From assembly GCA_002695115.1 (NCBI GenBank), contig NZOA01000014.1, positions 31,101 to 39,535 of the forward strand: a stretch of DNA of 8,435 nt, read 5' to 3'. Each line of letters begins with the position of its first letter. Position 1 is the stretch's first letter. A program made the position numbers and the translations under genes. Under the pieces are notes generated by a model that did no database searches, had not been told where the DNA came from, and was given only the letters and a program-made list of their open reading frames with translations. Positions 6,895 to 8,435 of the stretch are shown here, piece by piece. The stretch is from Planctomycetota bacterium. Its GTDB lineage: Bacteria; Planctomycetota; UBA8108.

Positions 6895-7275
6895 TCACTC
6901 ATCCAGGGGGTCGTCGGGGAAGTATCCTGGGGGGTCGATGGAGACAGAGTTTTCTTTGGGTTCCGCAGCCTCCACAATGCGAGACCCCGCACGGGCTCCC
7001 AAAACGGCACCCAGAACCCCACCTCCTATGGTTATCGCAGCGATCGGCCCCCAGTATCCGGGGTCGAGGATGAAGAGGTAGTTAGGAGAATGGCCCTGTG
7101 CCCATATGCTAGCTGGGATTTGCGCGGCTATTGTTCCTATGCACCCCCCGAGCGCCCCTCCGAGAATACCCCTCCGGATATTATTGTTAATCGCACCAAG
7201 AATGACTCCGGGGACGACGCCGAGGACGGCTCCGAGTACCGCAACCACAGCCACAAGGATCAACAGTTCCATCAT
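6895..7275 (-). CDS. Small glycine-rich membrane protein, unknown function
   Basis: The protein has 126 residues when started at 7275 (ATG ATG GAA). The frame also offers an ATG at 7305, but AGGGAG (7281-7286) sits 5 nt before the 7275 ATG and 8 nt before the one at 7272, so the 10 extra residues would be translated across a ribosome-binding site and start in hydrophilic sequence. Three hydrophobic segments lie at about residues 3-29, 36-57 and 74-97, rich in GxxxG-type spacing (LGAVLGVVPGVILGA; GILGGALGGCIG; GGGVLGAVLGARAG). This is typical of tightly packed glycine-zipper helices. The tail (101-126) is hydrophilic and acidic, ending DPPGYFPDDPLDE. I do not recognise the family. The reading frame continues to the edge of the repeat copy at 6806-6891, and its leader resembles that of the DUF1801 gene. 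Confidence 0.65.
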   Translation of the reverse strand: MMELLILVAVVAVLGAVLGVVPGVILGAINNNIRRGILGGALGGCIGTIAAQIPASIWAQGHSPNYLFILDPGYWGPIAAITIGGGVLGAVLGARAGSRIVEAAEPKENSVSIDPPGYFPDDPLDE

Positions 7276-7277
7276 CC

Positions 7278-7307
7278 ACCCTCCCTCTGTATTGTCTGAT
7301 CCCAACC
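7278..7307 (-). promoter_or_regulatory. Conserved leader of the small membrane-protein gene
   Basis: It is similar to the leader of the DUF1801 gene (6778-6809) and contains the purine-rich ribosome-binding site (AGGGAG) that sets the start at 7275. A 22-bp length difference separates this block from the shared repeat core, compared with the DUF1801 leader. The homology runs across the ATG at 7305, another reason to treat that codon as untranslated leader. Confidence 0.5.
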
Positions 7308-7340
7308 GTTCATCTTCTTAGGTGGTTAACTAAATCTACC

Positions 7341-7420
7341 CGAGGCCATCTCCACAGGCAAGGAGAGGGTGGCCCCTGGTTGCTTATCGCCCGGGGCATC
7401 GCTTAGGGTGGTGGGGGTGG
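7341..7420 (+). repeat. Intergenic repeat, copy 4
   Basis: It lies between the small membrane-protein gene and the DUF1592/1588/1585 gene. Bases 7357-7411 match copy 3 perfectly, and the TGGGGGTGG extension (7412-7420) matches copy 2 rather than copy 3. It has the same hairpin as copy 3, between 7372-7379 and 7390-7397. Together copies 2 and 4 suggest that the ancestral element ran on past the point where copy 3 meets its gene. Confidence 0.85.
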
Positions 7421-7460
7421 GGGATGAGAATCAGTCCGGGGAGACGGAACCCTGAATTGC

Positions 7461-8435
7461 TTAATTGCCCAGGAACGGCTTGCTCAGGACAACCAGGCGT
7501 ATGAGCTCGCGCAGGCCGCCTTTCTTGCCGTCGAGTTCAGCGAGAATCTCATCGATGCTGGGGCGGTCGCCGATTTCGAGTTCACGTCCCAGGGCGTAGG
7601 TCATCAGCTTTTCGCTCAGGCAGCGGCTGAACTGGTCCTGTCGGTCTGCGAGGAGTTTTCTGAATTCCGGAAAGGTCCGAAACGAATCTCCTCTCGGGAG
7701 TTTGCCGGCAGAATCGATCGGATTTTTCTTCTCGTATTCGTCCCGCCAGCCTCCGATGGCGTCGAAGTTTTCCAAGGCGAAGCCGAGCGGATCGATCTTG
7801 CGATGGCATTCGGCGCAGGTTGCGCTTTCCCGATGTTTCAGGAGTTGCTCGCGAATGGTGACAGCGCCGCGGATGTCAGGTTCGATCGCAGGAACGTCGG
7901 GTGGAGGGGGCGGTGGCGTGTAGCCCAGTAATTTCTCCAGCACGTAAATGCCGCGGACGACGGGCGAGGTGTCCACGCCGTTGGCCGAGGCCGTCAGGAA
8001 GGCACCGTGGCCCGGCAACCCGCCACGCCGGCTGCCCTTGAGGGAAACACGCTGCAGCTTGTTGCCCTCGACGCCTTCGATGCCGTAGTGCAATGCGAGT
8101 TCGCGATTGAGAAACGAATAATCGGCGTCCAGGAATTCGCGCAGCGACAGGTTGTTATCAAGCACGTGGCGGAAGAAGGTTTCCGTCTCTTTGCGCATCG
8201 CGGTCTCGAGGTTGTCGCGGTAGTACTCAAGAAAGTCTTCTGAGGGGGGCATGGTCCCGATATTGTCCAGGTCCAGCCAACGACGCACAAAATGCCTGAC
8301 AAATCGATCCGACCTTGGATCGGCAAGCATGCGTGTCACCTGCGCCGATAAGCCGGGCTGCAATTTTCCGGCGGCTGCCAGCTTGAGAAGCGTTTCATCT
8401 GGAGGCGATGACCAGAGGAAATACGACAACCTCGA
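7461..8435 (-). CDS. DUF1592/DUF1588/DUF1585 protein, 5'-partial
   Basis: The frame is open to the last base of the window (SRLSYFLWSS...), so the N-terminus lies outside; the TTG at 8427-8429 is internal. The visible part has about 324 residues. RLSYFLWSSPPDETLL is the recognisable end of DUF1592. The DUF1588 region covers roughly FLDADYSFLNRELALHYGIE, the SRRGGLPGHGAFLTASANG stretch, a proline run (TPPPPPPDVPAI), and CAECH with RKIDPLGFALENFDAIGGWR (8' codons around 7765-7817). CAECH is a CxxCH heme-c-type motif. The final part (about bases 7461-7680, with LMTYALGREL and LRELIRLVVLSKPF) is DUF1585. In planctomycetes such proteins also carry upstream cytochrome-like DUF1587/PSCyt domains and are usually exported, commonly next to a DUF1552 gene. 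No DUF1552 gene follows here. The physiological role is not established. Confidence 0.93.
   Translation of the reverse strand, partial: SRLSYFLWSSPPDETLLKLAAAGKLQPGLSAQVTRMLADPRSDRFVRHFVRRWLDLDNIGTMPPSEDFLEYYRDNLETAMRKETETFFRHVLDNNLSLREFLDADYSFLNRELALHYGIEGVEGNKLQRVSLKGSRRGGLPGHGAFLTASANGVDTSPVVRGIYVLEKLLGYTPPPPPPDVPAIEPDIRGAVTIREQLLKHRESATCAECHRKIDPLGFALENFDAIGGWRDEYEKKNPIDSAGKLPRGDSFRTFPEFRKLLADRQDQFSRCLSEKLMTYALGRELEIGDRPSIDEILAELDGKKGGLRELIRLVVLSKPFLGN

Noticed and set aside
7276..7305. ATG at 7305 as the start of the small membrane protein
   Set aside because: The extra 10 codons contain the ribosome-binding site for the ATG at 7275 and lie in spacer sequence shared with the DUF1801 leader.
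6181..7420. Integron attC sites in the intergenic repeats
   Set aside because: The layout is cassette-like, but GTT-containing sites on both strands in copies 3 and 4 (such as GTTGGCT, GTTCGAC, GTTAACT, GTTGGGA) all miss the GTTRRRY consensus. One isolated match (GTTTAAC at 6278-6284) lacks a partner, and no integrase gene is present.
7882..7920. Proline run (TPPPPPP) in the DUF1592/1588/1585 protein as a repeat expansion
   Set aside because: A proline run at this position is, as I recall, a normal feature of the family, between its domains and just before the CxxCH motif.

Overview
The window looks like chromosomal DNA of a planctomycete (phylum Planctomycetota). The evidence is a set of protein families expanded in that phylum: a PSCyt-type DUF1549/DUF1553 protein, a Tat-exported DUF1501 protein, a secreted WD40 protein, a secreted squalene-cyclase-fold repeat protein, and a DUF1592/DUF1588/DUF1585 protein. 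The order or genus cannot be fixed from the sequence.

Layout. Bases 1-4201 hold a plus-strand cluster: a 5'-truncated DUF1549/DUF1553 protein with a CxxCH motif, then after 3 bp the DUF1501 protein, then after 50 bp a seven-bladed WD40 beta-propeller protein. This looks like one transcription unit for exported or envelope proteins. A 77-bp convergent gap (4202-4278) follows. From 4279 to the end everything is on the minus strand. Listed by rising coordinate, these are a secreted alpha/alpha-barrel repeat protein, a VTT/DedA-like membrane protein, a DUF1801 protein, a small glycine-rich membrane protein, and the C-terminal part of a DUF1592/1588/1585 protein whose start lies beyond the window.

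The most unusual feature is in the minus-strand half. Each of its four intergenic gaps carries a copy of the same intergenic element, always in the same orientation. Two copies share a 55-bp perfect match (6837-6891 and 7357-7411), and two are more diverged (about 5466-5520 and 6181-6275). Most copies can form a GC-rich hairpin. The gaps in front of the DUF1801 gene and the small membrane-protein gene also share a second block just upstream of the start codon. The three genes between the outer repeats are short and functionally unrelated, and parts of two of them are clearly lower in G+C than the plus-strand cluster. This resembles a row of one-gene cassettes separated by a repeated spacer. 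No recombinase is present, and no canonical integron attC core sites (GTTRRRY/RYYYAAC pairs) were found.

No rRNA, tRNA, CRISPR array, transposase or phage gene was seen.
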